This document shows, one piece after another, positions 43,403-52,348 of a stretch of DNA of 64,000 bases (position 1 is the first letter of the stretch; each line of letters begins with the position of its first letter). Position numbers and translations under genes: made by a program. The notes below the pieces were generated by a model that saw only the letters and a list, made by a program, of their open reading frames with translations, did not search any database and had not been told where the DNA came from. Source of the DNA: Yoonia sp. BS5-3 (GTDB lineage Bacteria > Pseudomonadota > Alphaproteobacteria > Rhodobacterales > Rhodobacteraceae); contig NZ_CP150951.2 of NCBI RefSeq assembly GCF_038069655.2, positions 1,824,001 to 1,888,000 of the forward strand, written 5' to 3'.

Positions 43403-44305
43403 CTATTCCCCAAGATCAGTCAACGTTGTTTGAATCGCCCTCATCACGACGGGCGTTGCAGCCGCTAAGTCGTTCCCACGGCAAATCGCTGTTGAAAGTG
43501 TCTCGGTCAGTCGCCGAACGGCCAGCGGGCGGAACGTTAGTCGCCCTGCATCGACATCATGGGCCACGTCAGGCCACGTCAGAAAGCCGACGCCGCGACC
43601 ACGCCTGAGAAAGTGCAAAATAGCTGGAACTGAATTGCTGGTGACATGCACGTCCGGGCTGACCCGCACGCTGAGGATTTCGCCAATCAACCGTGTGTGC
43701 ATTGACAGCGCCGAACTGGGCAGGCACAGCGGAAAATCCAGCGCTTCCTTAAGTGAGATCGGCCCTTCACCCGACGGCCCATATCCCGGTGCGGATACCA
43801 CGCCGAGGTGATATTCCTTGGTGTCCGCGACGACCATGCTGGTGAGTTTGGGCAAGTTGAAAGCGACGACGACATCAAGCTCATGCGCTTCGGCGCGACT
43901 GATGATTTCAGCCGTTGAACCGATGACCAGATCCAGTTCGACGTTGTTAAAACTCTCTTCCAGACGCTCGATCACGGACGGGATCCATGTGTCGACCAGA
44001 CTGGCCATGGTGCCAAGTCGCAAACGCAAGTCTGCCTTTTTCTGATCGCGATGGAAGTGTTTGGACAAGGTGACATCTGCGGCCAGCCACTCGGTCGCCG
44101 CCGCGCGCAGCTCCGCCCCTTCGGCGGATAGAACGACCCCTTCGGAGCTGCGGATCAGGAGCTTTTTCCCATAGCTTTCTTCCAACATTTTGATCTGCCT
44201 GCTCAGCGCAGGAGCAGAGATGTTCAGCTTTTCAGCGGCAGCGCGGATCGACCCGGAATGGGCCACAACCACAAAGGACTTCAGTTCTTTGGAAAATGCG
44301 GACAT
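43403..44305 (-). CDS. LysR-family transcriptional regulator
   Basis: A 300-aa regulator: N-terminal HTH (FVVVAHSGSIRAAAEKLNIS, APALSRQIKMLEESYGKKLL) and a periplasmic-binding-protein-like effector domain (LDLVIGSTAEIISRAEAHEL). It is divergent from the nucleoside deaminase gene. The 108-bp gap contains GATCCTAGGATC (44371-44382), a candidate dyad. It probably controls the deaminase/ABC operon. Confidence 0.9.
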   Translation of the reverse strand: MSAFSKELKSFVVVAHSGSIRAAAEKLNISAPALSRQIKMLEESYGKKLLIRSSEGVVLSAEGAELRAAATEWLAADVTLSKHFHRDQKKADLRLRLGTMASLVDTWIPSVIERLEESFNNVELDLVIGSTAEIISRAEAHELDVVVAFNLPKLTSMVVADTKEYHLGVVSAPGYGPSGEGPISLKEALDFPLCLPSSALSMHTRLIGEILSVRVSPDVHVTSNSVPAILHFLRRGRGVGFLTWPDVAHDVDAGRLTFRPLAVRRLTETLSTAICRGNDLAAATPVVMRAIQTTLTDLGE

Positions 44306-44413
44306 GGCTTAGTGTTCCATTTTTTCGTACACGGCGTGCGTTTTATTCTACTTTTTCAAACACACTATTTGATCCTAGGATCGGTGTAACCACCCAAATA
44401 CCGAAAGAGCCCG

Positions 44414-44887
44414 ATGACCCCCCGTGATTTAGAATTGCTACAAGAAACCATCTGTCTGGCCGATCAGTCCCGTGAAACGGGCAACCATCCCTTTGGCGCG
44501 CTTTTGGCGGATGCAGATGGCAAGATCCTCCTCTCAAGCGGAAACACCCACAGCACCGATGGGGGCACGGGGCACGCAGAGCTGAACGTCGCCCGCGCCG
44601 CCGCCGCGCAATTCACGCCGGATTTCCTTGCGACCTGCACGCTCTACACCTCGGTCGAACCCTGCAGCATGTGTGCTGGCGGCACCTATTGGGCGGGCAT
44701 TGGCAGGCTGGTTTACGGCATGACCGAAGAACGCCTCGCCGTGCTCACGGGTGACAACGAAGAAAACCTGACGATGTCGCTGCCCTGCCGAGAGGTTCTG
44801 GCCGCAGGCCAGCGCGACGTCACTGTCGAAGGCCCCATCCCCGAACTCGAAGAAGACATTGCACGATCACACAAAGACTTTTGGTGA
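44414..44887 (+). CDS. Nucleoside/base deaminase (cytidine-deaminase-like fold)
   Basis: A 157-aa zinc hydrolase with the catalytic HAE (GTGHAELNVARAAA) and the zinc motif PCSMC (SVEPCSMCAGGTYWAGIGRL). It follows the pattern of guanine/cytosine/nucleoside deaminases. It is the first gene of an operon with an NMT1-type transporter, which suggests salvage or detoxification of an imported amino-heterocycle (pyrimidine- or purine-like). The exact base is not decidable here. Confidence 0.88.
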   Translation: MTPRDLELLQETICLADQSRETGNHPFGALLADADGKILLSSGNTHSTDGGTGHAELNVARAAAAQFTPDFLATCTLYTSVEPCSMCAGGTYWAGIGRLVYGMTEERLAVLTGDNEENLTMSLPCREVLAAGQRDVTVEGPIPELEEDIARSHKDFW

Positions 44888-44920
44888 TCCCCCAATCCTC
44901 CCAACCATGAAGGAAACATC

Positions 44921-45916
44921 ATGAGAAAACAGATCATTAGCACACTCGTACCAGCCCTTTTCGCAGCCGGCGCTGCCACGATGGCGACAGCACAAGACGT
45001 TGTGACCTACCAGCTCGACTGGCTGCCCGGCGGCGACAAGTCCCCGATCTATGTCTGCATCGAAGAAGGTTTTTGTGCCGATGCAGGGATCGAAGTAGAA
45101 ATCGTGCCAGGTCGCGGCTCAACAGAAGCGATCACCAAGATCGCGACAGGCACGTCGGACATTGGCAGCGCCGATATCGGTGCACTGATGGCCGCTGCGG
45201 CTACGGAAGAGGTGCCCGCCACGGCGATCATGTCGATCTTCAACACCGGCCCCCATGCGTTCTACACCTTGGCAGGCAACGGCATTGAGAGCTTCACGGA
45301 CATCGAAGGCAAATCGGTCGCGACGTCGCCATTCACCTCATCCAACGTCTATCTGCCGCTGGTGTTGGCCGACAACGGCCTGACGGAGGACGCGATTGAG
45401 CTGACCAACGCCGACCCCGGCGCGCTTGGCCCCCTGTTGATGACGGGCCGCACCGATGCGATCATCGCATGGCTGACCAACGTGTCGATCTTTGAAGCCC
45501 AAGCCGCGGAGGCAGGCAAGGAGCTGATCATTCTGCCATGGTCCGATGCGGGGCTTGAGCTCTATTCAGCGGCGCTGATCGCCAATGATACCTTCTTGGA
45601 AGAACGCCCCGATGTCGCTCGTCGGTTTGTCGCAGCCTTCACGCAGTCTTTGGAATTCGCCAATGCGAATCCGGCGGCGACGGGCGCGGCTGTTGCAGCG
45701 ATTGTCCCCGAACTGGATGCGGCCATGGTCGAGGCGGCGTGGATGGACTCGTCCGTCTTGGCCTTCAACGAGATCACCGAGGCCTTCCCCCTTGGCTCAT
45801 TTGATGCAGACCGCGTGGCAAAAACATGGACGCGCGTCGCCGCCGCCCAAGACCTGGACCCAGCCGCTTTTGACCCCGAAACGGTGATCGACCGGTCGTT
45901 TGTTGCGGCGGAGTAA
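44921..45916 (+). CDS. NMT1/ThiY-type substrate-binding protein of ABC transporter
   Basis: A 331-aa periplasmic protein with a signal peptide (MRKQIISTLVPALFAAGAAT MATA) and an NMT1/SsuA-like fold (YQLDWLPGGDKSPIYVCIEE, GRGSTEAITKIATGTSDIG). Family ligands include thiamine-precursor pyrimidines, riboflavin-like compounds, nitrate and sulfonates. With the adjoining deaminase, a heterocyclic ligand is the better guess. It starts 33 bp after the deaminase. Confidence 0.9.
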   Translation: MRKQIISTLVPALFAAGAATMATAQDVVTYQLDWLPGGDKSPIYVCIEEGFCADAGIEVEIVPGRGSTEAITKIATGTSDIGSADIGALMAAAATEEVPATAIMSIFNTGPHAFYTLAGNGIESFTDIEGKSVATSPFTSSNVYLPLVLADNGLTEDAIELTNADPGALGPLLMTGRTDAIIAWLTNVSIFEAQAAEAGKELIILPWSDAGLELYSAALIANDTFLEERPDVARRFVAAFTQSLEFANANPAATGAAVAAIVPELDAAMVEAAWMDSSVLAFNEITEAFPLGSFDADRVAKTWTRVAAAQDLDPAAFDPETVIDRSFVAAE

Positions 45917-45921
45917 AACCA

Positions 45922-46701
45922 ATGGTCCGTGCTCCTGATGCCATCACCTTTGCCGACGTTGGGCAGACCTTCGCAACCCGGACAGGGCCTCTGACGGCGC
46001 TGTCTGGGGTGGACGTAGCAATCAAGCGCCATGAATTTGTGGCCGTCCTTGGGCCTTCGGGCTGCGGAAAATCAACGCTTCTGCGGCTCACTGCGGGGCT
46101 TGTGAAACCCACCGAAGGCACCGTCAGCGTGTTCGATATGCCAGTCACACAGCCCCGCGATGACGTCGGGATCGTGTTCCAGCAAGCAACACTTTTGCCC
46201 TGGGCCAATGTCGAAGACAACGTCGCCTTTCCCGCCAAACACATGCGGGGGCGCATCAGCAAACAAGACCGTGAGGTTGCGCAAGATGTGATTGCCAAGG
46301 TCGGCCTGGCGGGTTTTGAAAAACGGCTCCCGCGAGAGCTTTCAGGCGGGATGCAACAACGGGTCGGCATTGCACGGGCCCTGTTTCGCAACCCCGATAT
46401 CCTGTTGATGGATGAACCGTTCTCGGCGCTTGACGCCCTGACCCGTGATCAAATGGGCTACGAACTGCTTGATCTTTGGCAATCCAGCCCAAAGACGGTC
46501 CTGTTTATCACACACTCCATCCCCGAAGCCTTACTGCTTGCCGACCGTATTCTGGTGATGAGCGCGCGGCCCGGCAAAATCATTGCAGACTACAAGGTGC
46601 CGCTGGGGCGTCCGCGTGATGAACACACCTTGCGTGCCACAGAAATCCAAGACCTCGCCACCGAGCTACGCGATCTGTTGATCGCAAAGGAGACCGTCTG
46701 A
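45922..46701 (+). CDS. ABC transporter ATPase (NitT/TauT type)
   Basis: A 259-aa ATPase: Walker A GPSGCGKST, Q-loop IVFQQATLLPWAN, signature LSGGMQQR, Walker B ILLMDEPFSALDALT, switch His in LFITHSIPEALLLADRI. It starts 5 bp after the binding-protein stop and overlaps the permease start by one base (TGATG). Confidence 0.94.
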   Translation: MVRAPDAITFADVGQTFATRTGPLTALSGVDVAIKRHEFVAVLGPSGCGKSTLLRLTAGLVKPTEGTVSVFDMPVTQPRDDVGIVFQQATLLPWANVEDNVAFPAKHMRGRISKQDREVAQDVIAKVGLAGFEKRLPRELSGGMQQRVGIARALFRNPDILLMDEPFSALDALTRDQMGYELLDLWQSSPKTVLFITHSIPEALLLADRILVMSARPGKIIADYKVPLGRPRDEHTLRATEIQDLATELRDLLIAKETV

Positions 46702-47492
46702 TGTCCCTCCCAACCCAAGACCCTCTGATGGCCCGCTTGATGCGCACGCCCGGCTTGTTGCCTGCACTGACCTTCGCCATTCTGTTGATTGTGTGGGAAG
46801 CCTCCACATGGCTGTTCGCCATCCCGACCTATATCCTGCCCGGCCCGTCACGCATCATCGGCGGCTTTGACGCAGTCCCCTTTGCCCGCTGGATGGAACA
46901 TATCTGGGCGACCCTGCGTGTGGCCTTGATCGGGTATGTCGTCGCAATCGTTGTGTCGTTGCCCATCGCCGTGGGCCTTGCAAAGTCGGAATTCATGGCG
47001 CTGGCGTTCTATCCGCTTTTGGTTGTCATCCAATCCGTGCCCGTCGTCGCTGTCGCCCCCATCATCATCGTGGTGCTGGGCACCGATGACGCGCCGCGTG
47101 TGCTGATCACCTTCCTGATCGCATTCTTCCCGCTGGTGGTTTCCATGACAACGGGGCTGCGGGCGACGCCGCCGGAACTGATCGAACTGTCCAGATCCCT
47201 GCGCGCGCCTGCGTACCGCGAGATCACACAGATCCGCCTGCCTTTTGCGACGCCTTACATCTTCTCCGGGTTGCAAATTTCCATCACGCTTGCTGTCATC
47301 GGGGCCGTCGTGGCCGAATTCGTCGCAGCGGATGCAGGCATCGGATACTTCATCCAGTTTTCAACATCCATGTTCCGCCTGCCAGAGGCTTGGGCCGGTC
47401 TCACATTGCTCGTCGCGATGTCGCTGGTCTTGTTCCAAAGCGTGGGCCTCGTCCAAAAGCTGATCATGCCCTGGTCTCTGCCTAAAGAGTGA
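46701..47492 (+). CDS. ABC transporter permease (NitT/TauT type)
   Basis: A 263-aa inner-membrane protein with six hydrophobic segments and the permease loop RSLRAPAYREITQIRLPFATP. It completes the NMT1-type importer. It is the last gene of the operon, followed by 250 bp without genes. Confidence 0.93.
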   Translation: MSLPTQDPLMARLMRTPGLLPALTFAILLIVWEASTWLFAIPTYILPGPSRIIGGFDAVPFARWMEHIWATLRVALIGYVVAIVVSLPIAVGLAKSEFMALAFYPLLVVIQSVPVVAVAPIIIVVLGTDDAPRVLITFLIAFFPLVVSMTTGLRATPPELIELSRSLRAPAYREITQIRLPFATPYIFSGLQISITLAVIGAVVAEFVAADAGIGYFIQFSTSMFRLPEAWAGLTLLVAMSLVLFQSVGLVQKLIMPWSLPKE

Positions 47493-47544
47493 ACCAGAGC
47501 GTGGGTTGCGGAACCAGTTGTCGAATGGTCTGGAGATTTCGTGG

Positions 47545-47581
47545 TTGCAGCGAAGGTCCGCTATGCGGGCTGCGCTCGCAG
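47545..47581. repeat. GCAGCGAA-type intergenic repeat
   Basis: TTGCAGCGAAGGTCCGC is followed by GGGCTGCGCTCGCAG, another unit of the repeat family found at 27508, 33499 and 33754. It lies in the gene-free stretch 47493-47750 before tRNA-Lys. Confidence 0.5.
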
Positions 47582-47750
47582 AATTGTCGTAAGTTGGCCA
47601 AAGTCCGCAATGGGCCGCTAGCAATCAAGGAGGCGGCATCTCGCCAACACAAAACCTAGCTACTCGTAGCAAAGAGTTAATATTCAAACGAAAAAGCGAA
47701 ACACTTTTGTCAAAAGAGACAAACCAAGTGTCATCTTACATGGAGGAAAA

Positions 47751-47826
47751 TGGTGAGCCGTGATGGGTTCGAACCATCGACCTACTGATTAAAAGTCAGT
47801 TGCTCTACCAACTGAGCTAACGGCCC
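47751..47826 (-). tRNA. tRNA-Lys (anticodon UUU)
   Basis: In reverse this reads GGGCCGTTAGCTCAGTTGG in the D-arm, an anticodon loop CTTTTAA with anticodon TTT, and a T-arm GGTTCGAACC. The seven-base acceptor stem GGGCCGT/ACGGCTC contains one G-U pair, and CCA is encoded. Its 3' end faces the accessory region on the left, so it could have served as an integration site; no integrase gene or repeated tRNA 3' end was seen in the window. Confidence 0.97.
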
Positions 47827-47921
47827 ACGTGGGGGGCTACTTAGAAAGGCAGGGCGTCGCGGTCAACCCCCAAAAGTCGACATGGCTGGATATGTCTGAT
47901 TGCATTGTCTATATGCCCGCT

Positions 47922-48740
47922 ATGGCTTTGAACGATGAGACATATCTGCCCTTCATGAAGATGCATGGGCTGGGCAATGACTTTGTTGTCGTGGACGAGA
48001 GGGAATCGCCCCCTCGCGTTGATTCTGCCTTGGCCATTGCTATCGCCGACCGTCATCGCGGGGTTGGTTTTGATCAGCTTGCGGTCCTGTCGCCGACCGA
48101 TCAGGCTGATGTGCGTCTTACCTTTTGGAATAGTGATGGATCGCAAGCTGCCGCATGTGGCAACGCCACCCGCTGTATCGCGCGGTATCTGATGCAAGAA
48201 AGCGGTAGCGTTTCCTTGCGGATACAGACCGAACGCGGTCTGCTGCATGCGGTAGATGCCGGTGGTGGCTTAACTTCGGTCAATATGGGCCGGCCCATGA
48301 TCGATTGGCAGGACGTTCCATTGGCGCATGACATGGATACCCTGACGCTGCCTATTGAGGGCGCGCCCACGGCCACCGGTATGGGCAATCCGCATTGCAC
48401 GTTCTTTGTGGCGGATGCTGAGGCGGTCGACCTTGAGGCGCGGGGGGCGGAGATAGAGCATCACCCCTTGTTCCCCGAACGTACCAACGTGCAATTCGCC
48501 AGTCAGATCGGTCCAGATCATCTCCGCATGCGCGTTTGGGAGCGCGGGGTGGGTGTTACGCTTGCCTCTGGCTCATCATCTTGTGCGACGGCGGTGGCGG
48601 CGGTTCGGCGTGGTTTGGCGGGGCGTGATGTCAAGATTGATCTCGATGGCGGACAAATCGCGATTTCCTGGCGCGATGATGGGGTTTGGATGACTGGCCC
48701 CACAGCGCATGTCTTTGATGGCAAATGGCGGCTGTCATGA
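47922..48740 (+). CDS. dapF: Diaminopimelate epimerase
   Basis: A 272-aa enzyme converting LL- to meso-diaminopimelate for lysine and peptidoglycan synthesis. Both catalytic cysteines are present: AAACGNATRC and SGSSSCATAV. The N-terminus FMKMHGLGNDFVVVD is typical; MALNDETYLPF at 47922 is the chosen start, as close relatives carry a similar short leader. Its stop overlaps the mtaB start. Confidence 0.96.
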   Translation: MALNDETYLPFMKMHGLGNDFVVVDERESPPRVDSALAIAIADRHRGVGFDQLAVLSPTDQADVRLTFWNSDGSQAAACGNATRCIARYLMQESGSVSLRIQTERGLLHAVDAGGGLTSVNMGRPMIDWQDVPLAHDMDTLTLPIEGAPTATGMGNPHCTFFVADAEAVDLEARGAEIEHHPLFPERTNVQFASQIGPDHLRMRVWERGVGVTLASGSSSCATAVAAVRRGLAGRDVKIDLDGGQIAISWRDDGVWMTGPTAHVFDGKWRLS

Positions 48741-49996
48741 CAACAAAGCCTCCTGTCTTTTCTAATCACGGATGCCGCTTGAACGCCTACGAGGCCGAGG
48801 CCATGAAGGATTTGGCCAGTGCTGCGGGTGTCACGGATGCTGTTATTGTGAACACCTGTGCCGTCACGTCTGAGGCAGTGCGTAAGGCGCGCCAGGATAT
48901 TCGTAAGTTACGCCGCGATAACCCCGATGCAAAGCTGATTGTCACCGGATGTGCCGCCCAAACGGAGCCCGAGACTTTTGCCGCGATGGCAGAGGTTGAT
49001 ATTGTCATCGGCAATACCGAAAAGATGGATCCGGCCACCTGGCAGGGCATGACGCCCGACCTGATCGGCGCGACCGAGCCGGTGCAGGTAGATGACATTA
49101 TGTCCGTGACCGAAACGGCAGGTCACCTGATCGATGGTTTTGGGACCCGCAGCCGGGCCTATGTTCAGGTTCAAAACGGCTGCGATCATCGCTGCACCTT
49201 TTGCATTATCCCTTATGGTCGCGGAAATTCACGATCAGTTCCCGCAGGGGTCGTCGTCGATCAGATCAAGCGCCTTGTCGGCAGCGGATACAATGAGGTT
49301 GTTTTAACGGGTGTTGACTTGACCAGCTGGGGCGCAGATTTGCCTGCAGCACCCAAGCTGGGCGATCTTGTTATGCGTATCCTCAAGCTGGTGCCGGACC
49401 TGCCAAGGCTGCGGATCAGCTCAATCGATAGTATTGAAGTTGACGAAAATCTGATGCAAGCGATCGCGACCGAACCACGTTTGATGCCGCATCTGCATTT
49501 GTCTTTGCAGCATGGTGATGATCTGATCCTGAAAAGGATGAAGCGGCGGCATTTGCGCGATGACGCCATTCGGTTCTGCCAAGACGCGCTGGCGCTCCGG
49601 CCGGAAATGACCTTTGGGGCAGACATTATCGCCGGGTTCCCGACCGAGACGGACGCGATGTTCGCAAATTCGCTTGCTTTGGTGGACGATTGCAACTTGA
49701 CGTGGCTGCACGTGTTCCCCTACTCGCCGCGCCCCGGTACGCCCGCCGCGCGGATGCCGCAGGTCCACGGACCGATAATCAAGACACGCGCGGCCGCTTT
49801 GCGCGCGGCCGGGCATCGGAAAATGGCACAGCATTTGCAGGCTCAGATCGGGAAAACGCATCAGGTCTTGATGGAAAACCCTCGCATGGGCCGGACGGAG
49901 CAGTTTGCTGAGGTGCGCTTTGGTGATGACCAACCCGAAAGTCAGATCGTTCAGGCCGTGATATCCGGGCATGAAAATGATCAATTGGTGGCGTAG
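48737..49996 (+). CDS. mtaB: tRNA t6A37 methylthiotransferase MtaB
   Basis: A 419-aa radical-SAM enzyme that adds methylthio to t6A37 of tRNA. The N-terminal UPF0004 domain carries cluster cysteines (NHGCRLNAYEAE, NTCAVTSEA, VTGCAAQ) and the radical-SAM triad is CDHRCTFC. The C-terminal TRAM region is short. The start is the ATG in the ATGA overlap with dapF. Confidence 0.94.
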   Translation: MTTKPPVFSNHGCRLNAYEAEAMKDLASAAGVTDAVIVNTCAVTSEAVRKARQDIRKLRRDNPDAKLIVTGCAAQTEPETFAAMAEVDIVIGNTEKMDPATWQGMTPDLIGATEPVQVDDIMSVTETAGHLIDGFGTRSRAYVQVQNGCDHRCTFCIIPYGRGNSRSVPAGVVVDQIKRLVGSGYNEVVLTGVDLTSWGADLPAAPKLGDLVMRILKLVPDLPRLRISSIDSIEVDENLMQAIATEPRLMPHLHLSLQHGDDLILKRMKRRHLRDDAIRFCQDALALRPEMTFGADIIAGFPTETDAMFANSLALVDDCNLTWLHVFPYSPRPGTPAARMPQVHGPIIKTRAAALRAAGHRKMAQHLQAQIGKTHQVLMENPRMGRTEQFAEVRFGDDQPESQIVQAVISGHENDQLVA

Positions 49997-50001
49997 GCGC
50001 C

Positions 50002-50643
50002 ATGGCCCGTCTTCCACATCTTTGGTCATTTCGGCGTTGCCCCTATGCGATGCGCGCCCGGCTTGCGATAGCGGCCAGTGGTTTGCAGGTTGAGCTGCGC
50101 GAAATTCTTTTGCGGGAGAAACCAAAGGCTTTCTTGGATACCTCTCCCAAGGGAACCGTGCCTGTGCTTTGCGCCGATACGGTTGTTGAGGAAAGCCGGG
50201 ATATCATGATGTGGGCGCTGTCAAAAAGTGATCCGCTGGGTTGGCTAGACATGCCGCCTGAGGGGGATGCTCTGATCGATACTTGTGACGGCCCGTTTAA
50301 ACAGGCGTTGGATCACACCAAATATGCGGTCCGTTTTCCTGATCTTGATATCGCCGAAGAGCGCGACAAAGCTATGGTATTTCTGTCAGATTTGAACGAC
50401 CGGTTGCACGAGAGGCCCTATCTGATGGACGTAGACCCAAAGCTTGCGGACATGGCCATCCTGCCGTTCGTGCGTCAATTCGCAAATACGGACCGTGCAT
50501 GGTTTGATCGCCAAGGGCTCGGGCCGCTGACCGCTTGGCTTGATCGTTTTCTAGCTTCAGAGCAGTTTACGGCGATTATGACGAAATACCCACCATGGGT
50601 TCCCGGGCAGAAGCCAGTTATTTTCCCCCCATCACAAATCTAA
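50002..50643 (+). CDS. Glutathione S-transferase-like protein
   Basis: A 213-aa protein with an N-terminal thioredoxin-fold GST domain (LWSFRRCPYAMRARLAIAAS, then the cis-Pro loop KGTVPVL and ESRDIM) and an all-helical C-terminal domain. The CPYA dipeptide region recalls glutaredoxin-2/omega-type enzymes with a catalytic Cys. It lies 5 bp after mtaB. Substrate unknown. Confidence 0.87.
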   Translation: MARLPHLWSFRRCPYAMRARLAIAASGLQVELREILLREKPKAFLDTSPKGTVPVLCADTVVEESRDIMMWALSKSDPLGWLDMPPEGDALIDTCDGPFKQALDHTKYAVRFPDLDIAEERDKAMVFLSDLNDRLHERPYLMDVDPKLADMAILPFVRQFANTDRAWFDRQGLGPLTAWLDRFLASEQFTAIMTKYPPWVPGQKPVIFPPSQI

Positions 50644-50653
50644 GGATTTTATC

Positions 50654-51253
50654 ATGCAATTGCTGATTTCGCCCGCATCCCCGTTTGTTCGCAAGGTGCG
50701 TGTGCTGCTGCGCGAAACCGGGTTGCTTGGGCAGGTCCAAGAAGTGGAAACAAGCACGTCTCCATTGGCATCTGACGCTGCGCTTGTCGCGGCGAACCCG
50801 ATTGCAAAGATACCGACCTTGATCCGCACAACTGGTCCAGCGCTTTATGACAGCCGAGTCATCACGCGATTCTTGAACGATTACGCGGATGCATCGCTTT
50901 ATCCAGAAGCGCGCATTTGGGACATTTTGGCGCTTGAGGCGACGGCGGACGCGATTATGGAGGCGGCGGTTAGTATGACATATGAGGCTCGATTTCGCCC
51001 AGAAGAGGCGCAGTCAGCCGATTGGGTCGAAGCCCAGTGGAATAAGGTAAATCGCGCGATCTCTGCCCTGAATGACCGCTGGATGAGCCATCTGTCAGGT
51101 CCATTAAATATGGGTCAGATTGGAGCAGCCTGTGCGCTGTCTTATGTCGATCTGCGGCATGACGCGCGGCAGTGGCGCAATGGGAACGCGGAACTGGCCG
51201 CCTGGCACGCGGCGTTTTCGAAGCGTGAAAGTATGGTTGCAACTGCGGCCTAG
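50654..51253 (+). CDS. Glutathione S-transferase-like protein
   Basis: A 199-aa GST-fold protein: LLISPASPFVRKVRVLLRET at the N-terminus, IAKIPTL with cis-Pro, DSRVITRFLND (glutathione-binding Ser) and a helical C-terminal domain. It is 10 bp after the preceding GST gene, so dapF-mtaB-GST-GST is probably one transcript. Substrate unknown. Confidence 0.87.
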   Translation: MQLLISPASPFVRKVRVLLRETGLLGQVQEVETSTSPLASDAALVAANPIAKIPTLIRTTGPALYDSRVITRFLNDYADASLYPEARIWDILALEATADAIMEAAVSMTYEARFRPEEAQSADWVEAQWNKVNRAISALNDRWMSHLSGPLNMGQIGAACALSYVDLRHDARQWRNGNAELAAWHAAFSKRESMVATAA

Positions 51254-51271
51254 ACCGATCTGAACAGGTGA

Positions 51272-51919
51272 TCAGAAGTTAAAGCTAACGCCGACATTTA
51301 CGGCGTTGGTCACGATATCCGTTTCCAGCGTTCCACCTGTTTCCAGATCAGCCGTATTCGAGGAAAAAGTACCTTTATACTCACCAAATACGGACCATTG
51401 GTCGTTGATATCGTAAGAAGCGCCTGCAATCACCGTCGCGGCAGGGCCGGTTAACTGGTAACCGAATGTCTCTGACGATCCATTGGTCACCTCAACATGC
51501 GGCAGTGCAAACCCTAGCCCGCCGCCAACATAAGGCGTTACGTCCCCGAAGGCATCATTCCAGCGGCGATACGCATTGACAGTCAATGTGTTCAGACCAT
51601 CGGTGAATTCCAGTACGTCATACCCGGCTGGCAGGTCGTCATTTTCCGGGTAGACCTTGTTATGCGCGAAATCGAGCCCGTAACCAAAGCTTTGCGATTG
51701 CCAGCGGGTGGCGCGAATCCCGTAGTAAATCGGTGCCTCGCCAGACCGACCTTCCCAATCCTGGGTGAAATCATCATCTGCGATCACATCATCGCCGCGA
51801 ATCGTGATATCAGACGATGGCGCAGATTGTACGCCGCCATAAAAACTAAGCTCCACCTCGGCGAAAGCCGATGCGGGGGCAAAAGTTAGACAGCATATGA
51901 GTGCGGCAGCACGATTCAT
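51272..51919 (-). CDS. Outer-membrane beta-barrel protein
   Basis: A 215-aa product with a signal peptide (MNRAAALICCLTFAPASAFA) and eight or so amphipathic strands (VELSFYGGVQSAPSSD, YGLDFAHNKVY, VTPYVGGGLGFALPHV, WSVFGEYKGTFSS) ending in VNVGVSFNF with the terminal Phe required by the BAM machinery. It is of OmpW/lipid-A-modification-like size. It is intact, unlike the barrel gene at 40250. The 430 bp between it and petA show nothing I can name. Confidence 0.82.
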   Translation of the reverse strand: MNRAAALICCLTFAPASAFAEVELSFYGGVQSAPSSDITIRGDDVIADDDFTQDWEGRSGEAPIYYGIRATRWQSQSFGYGLDFAHNKVYPENDDLPAGYDVLEFTDGLNTLTVNAYRRWNDAFGDVTPYVGGGLGFALPHVEVTNGSSETFGYQLTGPAATVIAGASYDINDQWSVFGEYKGTFSSNTADLETGGTLETDIVTNAVNVGVSFNF

Positions 51920-52348
51920 AAGGCGGGGTTCCCGAAGCGAGAGTGGTATCTTTGGCGTATAGGGACGCTCTTATGCTGACAATAAAACATTAAGTGAGGC
52001 TTAAGCGAATCCCGCAATCTGTGTCGCCACTGTCACAAATGTCCGAGTTTTAAGGGAAATTTGCGGAATCTTGCCGATAGGCTCGGCGGATTTTGGATCA
52101 TGATTGTGACGCGCGGTGTTCTGTATCCGGGTGATTTTACGTTTCCGCTCGAAATCCGATTCTGGGAAGGTGTTAACCAACTCTTGGTGCTTTTGCGTCA
52201 AGTGAGTCTATAAGACGGGCCTGCGCCCGATTGTCCGCTGGACGTGGCTGGTTTTGATGGCTAAACAGCGGCAGAACGGGCAAGTGGCAGCATTTGTCCG
52301 AGTTTCGTATGGGCCGTTTGCCCAACTAAAGAATCGGAGATGCACCCA

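Noticed and set aside
43008..43433. A 141-codon frame on the plus strand
   Set aside because: It begins as the truncated IS6 transposase, passes through an IS3 end and overlaps the LysR gene; it is a chance fusion of fragments.
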